A stretch of DNA of 64,000 nt, from positions 4,898,001-4,962,000 of the forward strand of contig JBANAY010000001.1 of the NCBI GenBank assembly GCA_037952775.1, written 5' to 3'. Position numbers and translations under genes: made by a program. The notes under the pieces are model-generated. The model was given only the letters and a program-made list of their open reading frames with translations, did no database searches and had not been told where the DNA came from. This document shows, piece by piece, positions 12,401 to 22,197 of this stretch. The first letter of the stretch is position 1. Each line of letters begins with the position of its first letter. The DNA is from Clonostachys chloroleuca (taxonomy: Eukaryota; Ascomycota; Sordariomycetes; Hypocreales; Bionectriaceae).

Positions 12401-13900
12401 CCCTAAAAATAATAATTTAAACCTAATAACAGACCCAGCTAGCTTAGTCTAGCTAATAAATATAATTTAAGTAATAAATCCTTTAAAGTTAGTAATAATT
12501 ATAGTGCCTATTATATATAAAATTATTAACTCTAAAAGATCTAGTATTTACAGTATAAAGATAATATTAAAATACAGAGATTATAATAACTAACTATATA
12601 ATAAATTTAGATTATACTTAGATAAGTATAGGGATATAAACTCTTAGTTTAGTTTCCCTCTAGTAGGTATAGCTAGGGACCTCTGCCCCTATATTATATA
12701 TATAACTCAAGCTACCCAGGTATTAATCTATTTTATCTTAGATATTAATAACTACCTAAGAGTTAGCCTTTAATAATAAATTTATCTTTCTAACTTAACT
12801 TAGATATACTTTATACTTCTAATTAATAGTAGGGATTACTATCCTACGCTTTACTTTTAATATAGTTTATACCCCTTTACTACTTAGGAAATCTAATATA
12901 AAGGTACTAGTATATAGGATAAATTAGCTAAAATAGTATATAGTAATAGATATCAGTTATTTATTATAACTTTATTTTATAACTATTCTTATTAATATAT
13001 AATATCTGTTTATTTCCTAAATACTAGTACTTAAAGAATATAGGTATATAAAGCAAGCTAGCTTAGCTCGCTATTCTATATTAATACTAGCTATATATAT
13101 AAAACAGGTATAACCACTAGTAAAGCTTTCTTAGGTAGAAATTAGTAGTCTAGTAGATAATCTCTTTCCTATCTCTAACTATAAAATAATTTATATTAAT
13201 ATACTAGGCCTGGGGGAATCACTAAAAATTAATATAGTGAACCCCTTTATATATAGTATACAGATACTGTAGATAGATAGAGGCACTATTAAGTATACTT
13301 AAAATATATCTAGAGTCCTTTAAAGGCCTATATATATTAATTAAATAGTTATTTAGTCTAATCTGAACAATAGAGAAGTAGAATCCTTCTATCCCCAGAC
13401 CCTTTAGTATTATTATAATAAGAGGATAAATTAAAATATTACTACTGAGTTTTATTATCTAAGGGATATTTAACTACTCTTTATTAGTATATTAATATTT
13501 AGGAATAGGAGCTATCTATATATATCTATAGTAGATAAGTTTATTAGTTATTTTAATAATTAAGGGTTATAGTTATATTTAGAGATTACTCCTAAAATAT
13601 ATACTCTATTAATTATTAAATTTTATTCTTAGTTATAGGGGGTACCTTAAAATTAAAAATTAATAAAAAAAATTTAAAGAATAAAAACTAAATAAAATAG
13701 ACTATAAATACTCCTAGTCCTAGTTACTAATATAGCTTTAATAAATAAGCTATTATTTAATTTATATAGATATAATAGCAGTTAAGGAACTAAGCCTATT
13801 ACTGCTTCAATCAGATACTGAAAAAATATATATAAATAAGTTTAAGATAGTTTAGTAATAGTAGTTAGAAATATATAAATTATTAACTCTATATAAAGTT
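9416..13900. other. AT-rich RIP-degraded region, no gene
   Basis: About 4.5 kb of TA-rich sequence has stop codons in all frames on both strands. I find no LTR pair, terminal inverted repeat or domain that can be named with confidence. It continues the left flank on the other side of the gypsy insertion and ends abruptly at about 13,900, where normal composition begins. It is probably one or more older repeats, too decayed to classify by eye. Confidence 0.7.
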
Positions 13901-13901
13901 G

Positions 13902-13929
13902 TTACGGCGAAATTGCCCCCAATTTTACC
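13902..13929. other. Compositional border with TTAC and a short inverted repeat
   Basis: RIP-like DNA stops here. The first GC-balanced sequence is TTAC (13902-13905), followed by GGCGAAATTG (13906-13915), CCCC, then CAATTTTACC (13920-13929). The two 10-mers are inverted repeats with 8 of 10 matching. Starship elements often insert at TTAC-containing sites and carry short terminal inverted repeats close to the captain gene, so this is a candidate left end. The assignment is inference. Confidence 0.4.
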
Positions 13930-14364
13930 GGATTCAGCCATCGTTCTTGGCGGCAAACTTGCCCAAAAACTCTCGCCGCTTTAAGCTCCCTTCTTTCAAC
14001 AGACCCCTGCCAGAACCTCAACAAGTACCACCACGGTACTACTCTCCAGCTCCACCATAGCAGTTAAGTAAGCCGTTTGCTCAGTCGCCAAGAAGTTGGT
14101 CCCTGAGCTTCTGGTCAAGGTACCAAAATGGACCATTTCATGTCACAATTGGCACTTGGCAGCCCTTCCATAAATCTATAAGTACTGTACCTGCTCGCCG
14201 CCATATTCTTTTTCCCTCATCCTTTTATTCCTTCCCATCCTCGCTTCTCAATTTCTGACCAACCCTTTATCTCCCCCATGGCCCTTTGCTTTCTTCCTAT
14301 TATAACTCCTTCCTCTCTCTAATATCTACATTTTCACCCCTTCAAACTACAGCCAGACTGCAGC
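13930..14364 (+). promoter_or_regulatory. Upstream region of the DUF3435 recombinase
   Basis: About 435 bp of normal-composition DNA lies between the border and the start codon. A TATA-like TCTATAAG occurs at about 14176. A pyrimidine-rich stretch (about 14,200-14,350) typical of fungal core promoters runs up to the ATG. No other gene is visible. Confidence 0.45.
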
Positions 14365-16838
14365 ATGGCTCCCAATGTGCGGTTACCTCCTGATTCAGAC
14401 TCAGAATACTCCGATCCAGGCCCAGAATGGTCGGATGAGTCTGATATTGATAGTGTTTTTGACAACGATGATCATGAGCGCTCTGAGTGTGGGAGCGATG
14501 CGACTGTCTTAGGAGAGTCTTCTGATGAGGACGAAGTCGACTTCAAAGACGCTATCAACTTATTTGGTGGAAATATGCACCCACCAGAATACTACCAAAA
14601 CGCAGTAAAAGACTTTGACGAGAGCCATTACGACGGTCAAGATTACAGCCCGGGCAGTGATGTTCTCTTGGATGCAATAGAAGACACATGGAAAGAGTTA
14701 GTGATTAGTTCCACTCCCAACAGTTCATACTAATAGGTTTTATTTATAGGTTCTGCAAAGTTGTTAACCGCGACCCCAAAGAAAGTTATACATCCCTATC
14801 TATAGGCATTTTATACAATTTCTTCAATTGGCGCTTAAATCAACAAGTCAATAAAGATGGCCGAAAGCTATGTGGAACAAAGAAGAAAAGTTCCTTGAGT
14901 ACATACTGGAAAGTGTTCCGGCTATGTGTTGAAAGGGCTACCGGCGATAAGATTGACCCAAAATTGAACCGGAAGATGCATAGAGTAGGAATCTTCACTA
15001 TCCCCCTCCCCCCGGAACACTTTCTAACATGAACTTCTAGGCTCTTAGAGACCTAGCCAAGAAGCACGGGCTGAGTGACGAGAAGCGGGTGAACCGCTGT
15101 ATGACTATTGAAGATCTGTCGGAGCAGATCAGAACAACACTAAGCACAACCGAAAAATGTTTCCAGCTAGGAGAGATTCGAATTCTTGCAGTGTTATTTC
15201 TCCTTTTACTTGCTCCTGCCGGCGCTCGCCCTGCATCCATTTTACGCCTTCGATTCGGTGATATTCGTGCAGTATTTGCACGGGATCCTGAAGGTGGTGC
15301 ACATAACATCCTTACTCGGTTCACCTTAGCTTTCACAAAGACATACCTTGGAGTTAAAGATGCGTATGTATAACTCGTGTTAGATAATGAACCTATATTA
15401 TGTCAAAAAGACTGACAGTTCTACTACTATATCGCAGCAAGACCTTTACAGTTCCTGAGAACTTCTTTGATCCTTCACTTTTCCTCAGCCCTCACGTCTA
15501 CCTTTTGGGCATCCTGTTTCGCCATCAGGTATTCAAGGCTCCAAGCCTCACCTCCCCCGATAAGCTAGATATGCTCGATATCCACGCCGGAGAAAAAGAA
15601 TTGCCGCTACCTTTAAAGAGAGAGTTCGAGGATCGTTTGGTATTCCGTCGCGCCGTAAAGACCCTTACTGGATATGATATCTCCATGGATGCACCTATTA
15701 CGTATGGAATGATGGCGAGATGGATCAGAAGAATTGGTGAGATACTAGGCTTTGAGTATTCCACGATACCATACAGTCTGCGCTACGCTGCGGCTAATGG
15801 GTTTGACCAAAGCGGTTCGTTTCCTGCCAGCTCCTAAATAACCCTAAGATCTTTTGTCGCTAACAAGCACGATGTATAGTTGATATCAGCGAAGCGTTGC
15901 GAAACCTAGCTTTAGACCATGCCAACTCCGTTCCATTTCAGAGACATTATCTCGGGCGAGAAGTCAACGCTGATACGTGGGCCATTCTCCGAGGTCAAAA
16001 GCCGCAGCAGGCGCTGATAAAACAGGCCTGCAGTGTTGGCCACTCGATTAGCAAGCGCCGACCAACAGACCTCACTGCTGAGCAAGTCGCCTCTATAAAC
16101 ACGCACCCTCTGATCAGGAAACTCGAACTAGAACTCCGACGAATGAAGCGAGGGTCTAATGAACGTGCTAAAGCCCTTCGCAAACTGAGAAATGAGAAAC
16201 TGAGACTCAAAAGATCGCTCAAGCAGAATATCCGAAATGAGTGGACGGACAGCCAGGCTGTCGAAGACATTGAGCGCCAACTAAGAGGTGAATGGAACCC
16301 CAACCAAGTTGTTGATAAGGGCTGCCGTCCTCAAGGATCGGCCCAGAAATATCTGGTGCAAGCCCTGGCTGCCAAATGCGACGATACGATCGAGGGCTAT
16401 TATCGAAGACGGAATGATGCAATTAACGCTATCATTGCATACTGCACGGTTGAAGAAGGACCGACAATGCGGCGTAAAAACACGTCACCAACTGAACCTC
16501 AACTTACACCTACAACGGATACGCAGAAGGAAGGTCCTCTGCAAAAAGCCCTAAGAATCGCGCTAAAGGCCATCTCAGTCAAAACAGACAAGGAACGACC
16601 CAGATACTGTTTTCTATGCGTCGGCAAAGCTCTCACTTTACAACCAGATGATCCCTTGATAAAAGATCTGGCCCGGCAGTTCTATACATCTGGTGATACA
16701 GCGAAGCACTTTCGTCGCAGGCATCTTTCCATTTTAGAGGACCACCATGTGATCTATTGTCGGGTTTGCGACGAAACACTAGAACACAAGAAGCACTTGC
16801 AAAACCATGGCTTGAAGCGTCACGGTCTTAAAACTTAG
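14365..16838 (+). CDS. DUF3435 tyrosine recombinase (Starship-captain-like), five exons, intact
   Basis: Exons 14365-14696, 14750-14984, 15041-15363, 15438-15814 and 15880-16838 join in frame to a 741-residue protein. The N-terminus is acidic (residues 1-120). A core-binding-type region follows (about 120-225, including SSLSTYWKVFRL), then the catalytic domain. Box I Arg is R252 (in GARPASILRLRFGDI), the second box is PYSLR with R412 (Tyr in place of the usual His), and H436 and the nucleophile Y446 sit in LDHANSVPFQRHYL. The C-terminal 90 residues hold Cys/His pairs of C2H2-finger type (CFLC, CRVCDE...H). Introns have good donors and branch sites, and there is no internal stop. DUF3435 (PF11917) enzymes include the captains that mobilise Starships; some family members are solitary. 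It lies 465 bp inside a RIP border. Confidence 0.88.
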
Positions 16839-17662
16839 TGTTGACATGCTTGTCTTGCGAGATTGTGACTGTTTCTAGGTTATTTTAATGCCTGTCTGTA
16901 GTATGTAGTAGCTAGGTATCTGAGAACTCTAGCAATAATTGTATGTATACTGTATGCCGGTACCAGAACTGATGTAGGCGATCTTAAAAAGAAGTATAGG
17001 GTAGACCTGTTGGCTGGTAGTTGTTCTTTCAGTGGACATTGAGATACAGGGTAGGCGTAGGATAATCGTTAGTGAAGTGATCCGGTGTTTTTTGGACCTA
17101 CCGCAGATACTCGTTAACCAGCGTGTTGACACTGTACTTTCACGTGACGGCCTGATTCAAAACACAAACAGGCCATAATGGACCATTCAGGAGTACAGCC
17201 AAACTTTGCAATGGATCCTTGCGAGTTTAGTAAAACTGGCTGTGATGTGTCCTTGTGGGTGGGCTATATTTACATACAATATCACTAGCACCTAAATTTG
17301 CACTTGGGGGTTGCGCTGGAGATGCGAACTTAGGAGTTCGCAAATGCAGGTGAACGTCTCTGTTGTTGCATGCTCTTGTCCAGCTTACGTAATTGGGGGA
17401 ATAAAGAAATTCCGGTTATTCCAGCCAGCTGATGAGTAATCTCTCAGGCACATGATCTTGGAGCGCAGCGATCCCTTTTTGAGACAATTAATTCTACCTA
17501 CGGACTAGTCTTAGCTAATCTCATCCCCTGAGCTTGTCTGATCAGTGGTTGGGTTGGAAGCAGATGATGATGAGGGTATGGCATTCTGGGTATGCTGGAA
17601 GCTTGCTGGAGATCTCCTCACAGCCAGTGGATAGGCTTGTTCCTATGTACAACAAAGTTAGC
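16839..17662. other. Intergenic region with palindrome
   Basis: No convincing gene. It contains AATGGACCATT-type sequence at about 17,180 that also occurs upstream of the recombinase at about 14,130. It also contains the perfect 8-bp-stem palindrome TGCGAACT-TAGG-AGTTCGCA at 17323-17342. Confidence 0.5.
17323..17342. repeat. Palindrome TGCGAACTTAGGAGTTCGCA
   Basis: Perfect 8-bp arms (17323-17330 and 17335-17342) around a TAGG spacer. A decayed relative, TGCGAACTTAAGAGTTCAGA, is at 18000-18019, so it is a small repeated unit on both sides of the MADS-like gene. The function is unknown; a binding site for a dimeric protein or a short mobile-element relic are both possible. Confidence 0.6.
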
Positions 17663-17905
17663 TCACCAAGTGCTAAGTAGGCCCAGATTGAGATCGCTCA
17701 CTATTTCTACGAGAGGAGGGGGAAACAATGAGCTACTAGAAGAGTTGTAGTCCCAATGTCGGTTGTTCCGCCGCACCACAATATAGACATCAGCATTAAA
17801 GCGATTGCTTATTTTATCACCTCTTTGCATAAGACCTTTAATAGCCTTTGCGACATTCTCGTTCGTTCTGTCACGTTTTCGGGGTGAGATTGGGAGCTCA
17901 GCCAT
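17663..17905 (-). CDS. Small MADS/SRF-like protein, 80 aa
   Basis: A single-exon 80-residue ORF with ATG at 17905. Residues 17-68 read AIKGLMQRGDKISNRFNADVYIVVRR, then NNRHWDYNS and FPPPL. This resembles the short fungal SRF/MADS-like proteins, with a basic helix, a beta-strand pair like DVYIVVR, and a WPPS-like end. MADS domains bind DNA as dimers, so it could be a small regulator, but it lacks the classic MADS N-terminal signature. It is transcribed divergently from the 352-aa gene at 18601 across a 695-bp intergenic space. The family assignment is by eye and tentative. Confidence 0.5.
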   Translation of the reverse strand: MAELPISPRKRDRTNENVAKAIKGLMQRGDKISNRFNADVYIVVRRNNRHWDYNSSSSSLFPPPLVEIVSDLNLGLLSTW

Positions 17906-18600
17906 TGTGTAAACTGTGCAAGTAACGATTTAAAAAGTGAATGAAGGCCATGGTTTGAACTGTATTTAACTTCAGCAAAAATGATACAAGCATTAGTAAT
18001 GCGAACTTAAGAGTTCAGAAATTGCCCAGGAGTCCGGGAAATGGTGCGACCCTTGTTCTTGGAGTTCAACCAACAAACTCAACAGGCGCAACAAACCGTC
18101 TCATGCTGGCTGGGGCCAGGGCCCTCTGAAGGGGAGTGAAGCTTGCACGCCCAGATGAACTTCATATAGGCTCCACCTAACTTGTCTGCTCCTCTTTTGG
18201 CTTCTAAATTTGTCGGGCGACCCTCACCACCAGCGGCACAAAATTCTCTGTTTCTGGCTTAATCCCCCACTTGCGACTCCTTAATTCGTTCTAGCCAGCA
18301 GCTGCCAGCAACATACATAGCTCCCATCCCAGCGTGTGCGCACCTTGAGGTGATTTGATGGAGAGGCACATATTATGATGTCATGTTTTGAAAATATGTC
18401 CACACATACATGCCACTACGTACCTCATTACTGAATAAATATGGGTCCTCACCCTCTTGGCAGCTGTCCCAAAAATGGGAACGTGTTTGGAGAGGACACA
18501 CTACTCGGTGCGAGGGTCCGACGCATCCCCCATTTTAGACAGCTCCATTCCCACCAGCAGGCTCAGAGTAAAACTCATCTCCTAGACTCTTTATCTCGCC
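17906..18600. promoter_or_regulatory. Divergent intergenic region
   Basis: It separates the MADS-like ORF on the minus strand from the 352-aa gene on the plus strand and presumably holds both promoters. It contains the decayed copy of the TGCGAACT palindrome at 18000-18019 and an AAATAT-type AT patch near 18,435. No further ORF is credible. Confidence 0.4.
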
Positions 18601-19659
18601 ATGGAGCTTGCGGAGCTAGAGGCAAAGGCTGATGACATCTTCCAAAACATCAAATTATCATTTGGAAAAGATGCTCTTCTTAGCTTTATAAAGAATTTGT
18701 CTCAGAGGCACCTTAGGTTTGAATACGTTTGCGATGCTAATCAAGAGGATGTGGTTCCTGATTACTCTGAAATGGTACCTTGGGGTGAGACGCCAACGGA
18801 TGTTGAGATGTTCTACCAAGATTACAGCACCAACAGAGATGTGCAATCCCTCGCATCTGTAGCTGGGCAAGCGAGACAAGCCGAAATCTGTAGTACTAAT
18901 CATTTGCGCAGTGATACACTGGCTGGCACCGATGATTTCAGCGCTAGAAATGAGGCCTGTAACGAATGCAGTAACTTGGCTGTCTTTTCCCCTCCCAAGA
19001 AACGCATCCGTATGACGGATGACTCGACTGTGGCGCATGAACTTATCGATAAGAGGGCTAACAGCAACCGTGCTCAAAGAATTACCGCTCATCCATCAGA
19101 ACCCTGTAAACCAGTAAAACAGCTTCAGCACCTCTATCAAGAAAAGATTGTTAGCTTTCTTAAATTGCACTGGGGCCACCTAACTATTAATGGCCTTTTC
19201 GGTGCCACCTTAAGGGAGACTATTGCCTTCCCAAATAGCACTTCACATCTACCCCATGAGCAGCAACGAGGTTATCACGACATCTTGCGGGCATTAGGCA
19301 AAAGCGATAGCCTACATTCTCTACGTCGGGTTGTGGCCGAAATCAGATCATTGCAATGTTACACCAAGTTTCTAGAAGAAGTTCAACTTCGTTGTGGCCG
19401 GAAACGCGGCGAAAGCGCAAAGAATCTTGCTCACAAGGAATACATTCGTCAAGTGTTCCCCGACGCCACAACTGAGAGTCTGAAAATACACCATGCGAAC
19501 TTTAAAAGCGATCTGCAGTCTGCTAGACGGTGGGTATTGATGATTGAAGGGCATAAAGGAAAGGGCGGAGCTGGTCTGGGAATAATCTTAGAAGCCTCCA
19601 AGAGCGTTGGGTGGAGCTGTAGTCACGTGATCACATCCTTTCATCACGCGACAGGGTGA
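18601..19659 (+). CDS. Hypothetical protein, 352 aa, unrecognised
   Basis: An uninterrupted ATG-started ORF with coding-like composition. I do not recognise a domain. The N-terminal 110 residues are acidic. A basic KKRIRM patch near residue 141 could be a nuclear localisation signal. The C-terminal half (about 180-330) is predicted to be mostly helical, with charged stretches such as RALGKSDSLHSLRRVVAEIRS and CGRKRGESAKNLAHKEYIRQ. The last 20 residues may be intron read-through, because the end (SHVITSFHHATG) looks unlike the rest. It sits close to the recombinase with normal composition and no RIP stops, so it appears to be a live gene. Confidence 0.6.
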   Translation: MELAELEAKADDIFQNIKLSFGKDALLSFIKNLSQRHLRFEYVCDANQEDVVPDYSEMVPWGETPTDVEMFYQDYSTNRDVQSLASVAGQARQAEICSTNHLRSDTLAGTDDFSARNEACNECSNLAVFSPPKKRIRMTDDSTVAHELIDKRANSNRAQRITAHPSEPCKPVKQLQHLYQEKIVSFLKLHWGHLTINGLFGATLRETIAFPNSTSHLPHEQQRGYHDILRALGKSDSLHSLRRVVAEIRSLQCYTKFLEEVQLRCGRKRGESAKNLAHKEYIRQVFPDATTESLKIHHANFKSDLQSARRWVLMIEGHKGKGGAGLGIILEASKSVGWSCSHVITSFHHATG

Positions 19660-19909
19660 CTTGTTATAAAGAGCTATTGGACCCTAAATCTACTCGCTCT
19701 CATTTACACATTCATATTTATATCTTTTCAGTTGTCTGTCCCTATGATTCGTTCTCGGCTTTTGGACAAACCCGCCCAATGCCATCCGTATTGGAAGTCC
19801 AGAAACCACTTCCAAAAATCAATTCTAGTCCTTTGGAGAAAATCAGAAAACATTGCTCCAGGTCATAGCATCGATAAACTGACAGCTGATTCAACAAAAC
19901 CCACTCACA

Positions 19910-20920
19910 ATGGCAACCCTAAACAGAGCCCTGCAAGCATGGAGCAATTATCCATATAATCAACTCACCAGTCAGTGGAAGCTTGTCGTTCTCGACAAGG
20001 ACAAGCCTATCGGATACGTACTGGATGAGTTTGTACAGTCACTCAAGTGGGACAAGTCAAGCTTCGAGTTCGCGGAGGCGACTCGCACAATTCGACTCAA
20101 TCCTGCCAAGCCTACCATTGAAGATTGCAACAGAGAATTGGATGAGTTCTGTCAGCTGAACCAGAATGTGCCTCGATTCACGGCTGCCTTGAAGCCGTGG
20201 TGTTTAAAGAAGAATGGGGGGCAGGTTGCTAACCATCACCCTGTACTGACATCCGACAAGGATATCAAGGGTCTCCAGGTCCCATCGCCTGCACGAGGCA
20301 TATTCGGAATCGAGACGGCCGGTGTTCATTTGAACGTGTATAGTGTAAAGATAGAGAATGGTGTTGAAAAAGTAGACCGAGTCTGGGTGGCTGAGCGATC
20401 TACGCAGACCACCTATCCTAGTTGTTACGACCAAACGGTGGCTGGAGCAATGGATCCCGAAGATATTGAGTCTCCCATCAAGACTCTAAGGCACGAGGCC
20501 ATTGAGGAGGCCGGCTGGGAGCTGGGTTCCAGCCACGATGCCATGTTTCTGCCCAACAGCAGCCAGAAGATTGGAAGCCTTGTAAATGCCGGGAGGATTT
20601 ATTTCTGTACAAAGAAAGATAAGACAGCCGGCGCCAAGGAGGATGGCCACATTGAGCCTGGCGTTCGTTTTTGCTTTGACCTTAAACTTGAGAAAGGTCT
20701 CACGCCCACTCCGAACAAGGAGGAAAAGGCCATCGGTAGGTTCTTGCCGCTTTCTGTGAAGGAAGTGATCAAGTCTATCGAGGGAGGGCAATGGAAGCCG
20801 AGCTCCGGTTTGGTCATGCTTGCCTTCCTCCATAAGCATGGCTGTATCGATAATGAGGATCTGGATGAGAAGAAGCTTTATGTGCTACCTCCATTTGATC
20901 TCCCGGGCTTCTCCGGTTAG
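19910..20920 (+). CDS. Nudix hydrolase with DUF4743-like N-terminus (YJR142W/Tnr3 type)
   Basis: Single exon, 336 residues. Residues 1-130 resemble the DUF4743 region found in front of the Nudix domain in Tnr3 and yeast Yjr142w, which act on thiamine-pyrophosphate-like substrates. The Nudix box is at about 179-204 (AGAMDPEDIESPIKTLRHEA then IEEAGW). It keeps the E-A-x-E-E-x-G metal-binding core, but the Arg-Glu pair reads His-Glu. It is predicted to be a soluble hydrolase of nucleoside-diphosphate-linked or oxidised thiamine compounds. A CACGTGATC motif and TTATAAAG lie at about 19,624 and 19,665. The length is typical for the family, and no damage is visible. Confidence 0.85.
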   Translation: MATLNRALQAWSNYPYNQLTSQWKLVVLDKDKPIGYVLDEFVQSLKWDKSSFEFAEATRTIRLNPAKPTIEDCNRELDEFCQLNQNVPRFTAALKPWCLKKNGGQVANHHPVLTSDKDIKGLQVPSPARGIFGIETAGVHLNVYSVKIENGVEKVDRVWVAERSTQTTYPSCYDQTVAGAMDPEDIESPIKTLRHEAIEEAGWELGSSHDAMFLPNSSQKIGSLVNAGRIYFCTKKDKTAGAKEDGHIEPGVRFCFDLKLEKGLTPTPNKEEKAIGRFLPLSVKEVIKSIEGGQWKPSSGLVMLAFLHKHGCIDNEDLDEKKLYVLPPFDLPGFSG

Positions 20921-22197
20921 ATTTGATAAGCTGGTAGAACCCTGCACGAACTACCAAAAACTGAAAACCACCCCCTCATCAATGTCGTCCCATTTCATAA
21001 TGTAATTAATTCATTCTTTGAGATTGCTGTTTACCATTGCCCCCAGAACAGGTGAATGATGAGCGACGAGGGCAGCGTGGATTGTAAACTCTCGATTCTC
21101 TGAGCCAATCAGGAATTGGAGGAGCTTGGATGAGGCGACGCTGCATGAGAGTCACAGATTTAGTATCAATGCTTTTCATATCGACATAGGCTAATGCAGA
21201 TTGATGTGAAGCACCTACGCTCTTTTAGATATGCCTTCCATCTGTTCACCCTATGACGCCAGCAAATACCAAGAGCGAGGTCTGGATGGTGGAACGTATG
21301 AAATCCTTCCAACTCTGTAGCATGAGTCACGTATCGCGGTTTGCGCTCAGTCTCTGGAACAGCTCCTCAGCTGGCATCCGTCTTATCGTGCTAGATTTGT
21401 GAGGTGGCTTCCAATCGCTAGACATTTGCCCACCAAAGATTATTTCGATGGCGAACAGGCGTACTAGTGGCAAACTGGCAGAAAGTCACGTGGAGAAAAC
21501 CAGACTCCAATTTTCTCACCAATCACAATACTCATAGATACGCAGCAAATTTTAGAAACAGGAAACCACCAAATAGCTTCGCGCCTCATGCCCTTCATTG
21601 AATATGTAGTATTAATAGTCAAGTAGTCTGTAACCTACAGATTAGGCTGGCGACCTCTACGGCCCCTTACTCTACCCGATCCCACCTTGTCCACTTTTCC
21701 TATAGCTGCTCTTTAACCCGAGGTGTCTTTTGATGCTGTTTATATTCTTCAATCAACTTCTTCATGTGTTCTAAATTCCTTGCTGGCTCTAGAGTCGGCA
21801 ACTAGTCAACTATATAGTGCAGCTTGCCGTTGATAAACATTTCGCCAATGAGGACAAGAAAAGAAAGGCAGGAAAATGGTGGAGGGAACCAAGCTTTCAC
21901 CGATAAAACGCAACCCAACAAACCGCAGCTAAGAGCGTATTCGAAAAAACAATCCATTCGGGGTGTCAAGCGTGAGAAGTGAGTACGCCTCCCAATTTTG
22001 TCTTAGATAAATCTCACCCGAGAGATATTCATAGAAACGGGGTCGTATATGGAAGTGAGCGATCCGACATTAATTATAATTGATGAAGAGAATGAAAAAA
22101 CAAGTCGTTCCAATGAGGGTTTCGAAGTAGCGACAGAATAGCTCCACTCTATTGGCGAGAGAGAACTAGGAAAGAGGACATCACAAAAGCCCGGGAC
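20921..22197. other. Intergenic region, mostly featureless
   Basis: About 1.3 kb between the Nudix gene and the 3' end of the PF11001 gene. The only coding-like trace is the chromodomain-type remnant at 21711-21846. A GTCACGTGG motif occurs at about 21,485. Confidence 0.5.
21711..21846 (-). pseudogene. Possible chromodomain remnant
   Basis: On the minus strand the frame reads MFINGKLHYIVD, a stop, then LPTLEPARNLEHMKKLIEEY. This has the layout of a chromodomain end (G-K-x-Y-Y-L-V-W then TWEP..NL), with the W-x-G-Y segment deleted or mutated. It is probably a scrap of a retrotransposon integrase tail. It is very short and was identified by pattern only. Confidence 0.4.

Noticed and set aside
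15525..16422. Minus-strand ORFs of up to 102 codons under the recombinase
   Set aside because: They lie opposite the DUF3435 exons, whose conserved motifs and splice sites fix the coding strand.
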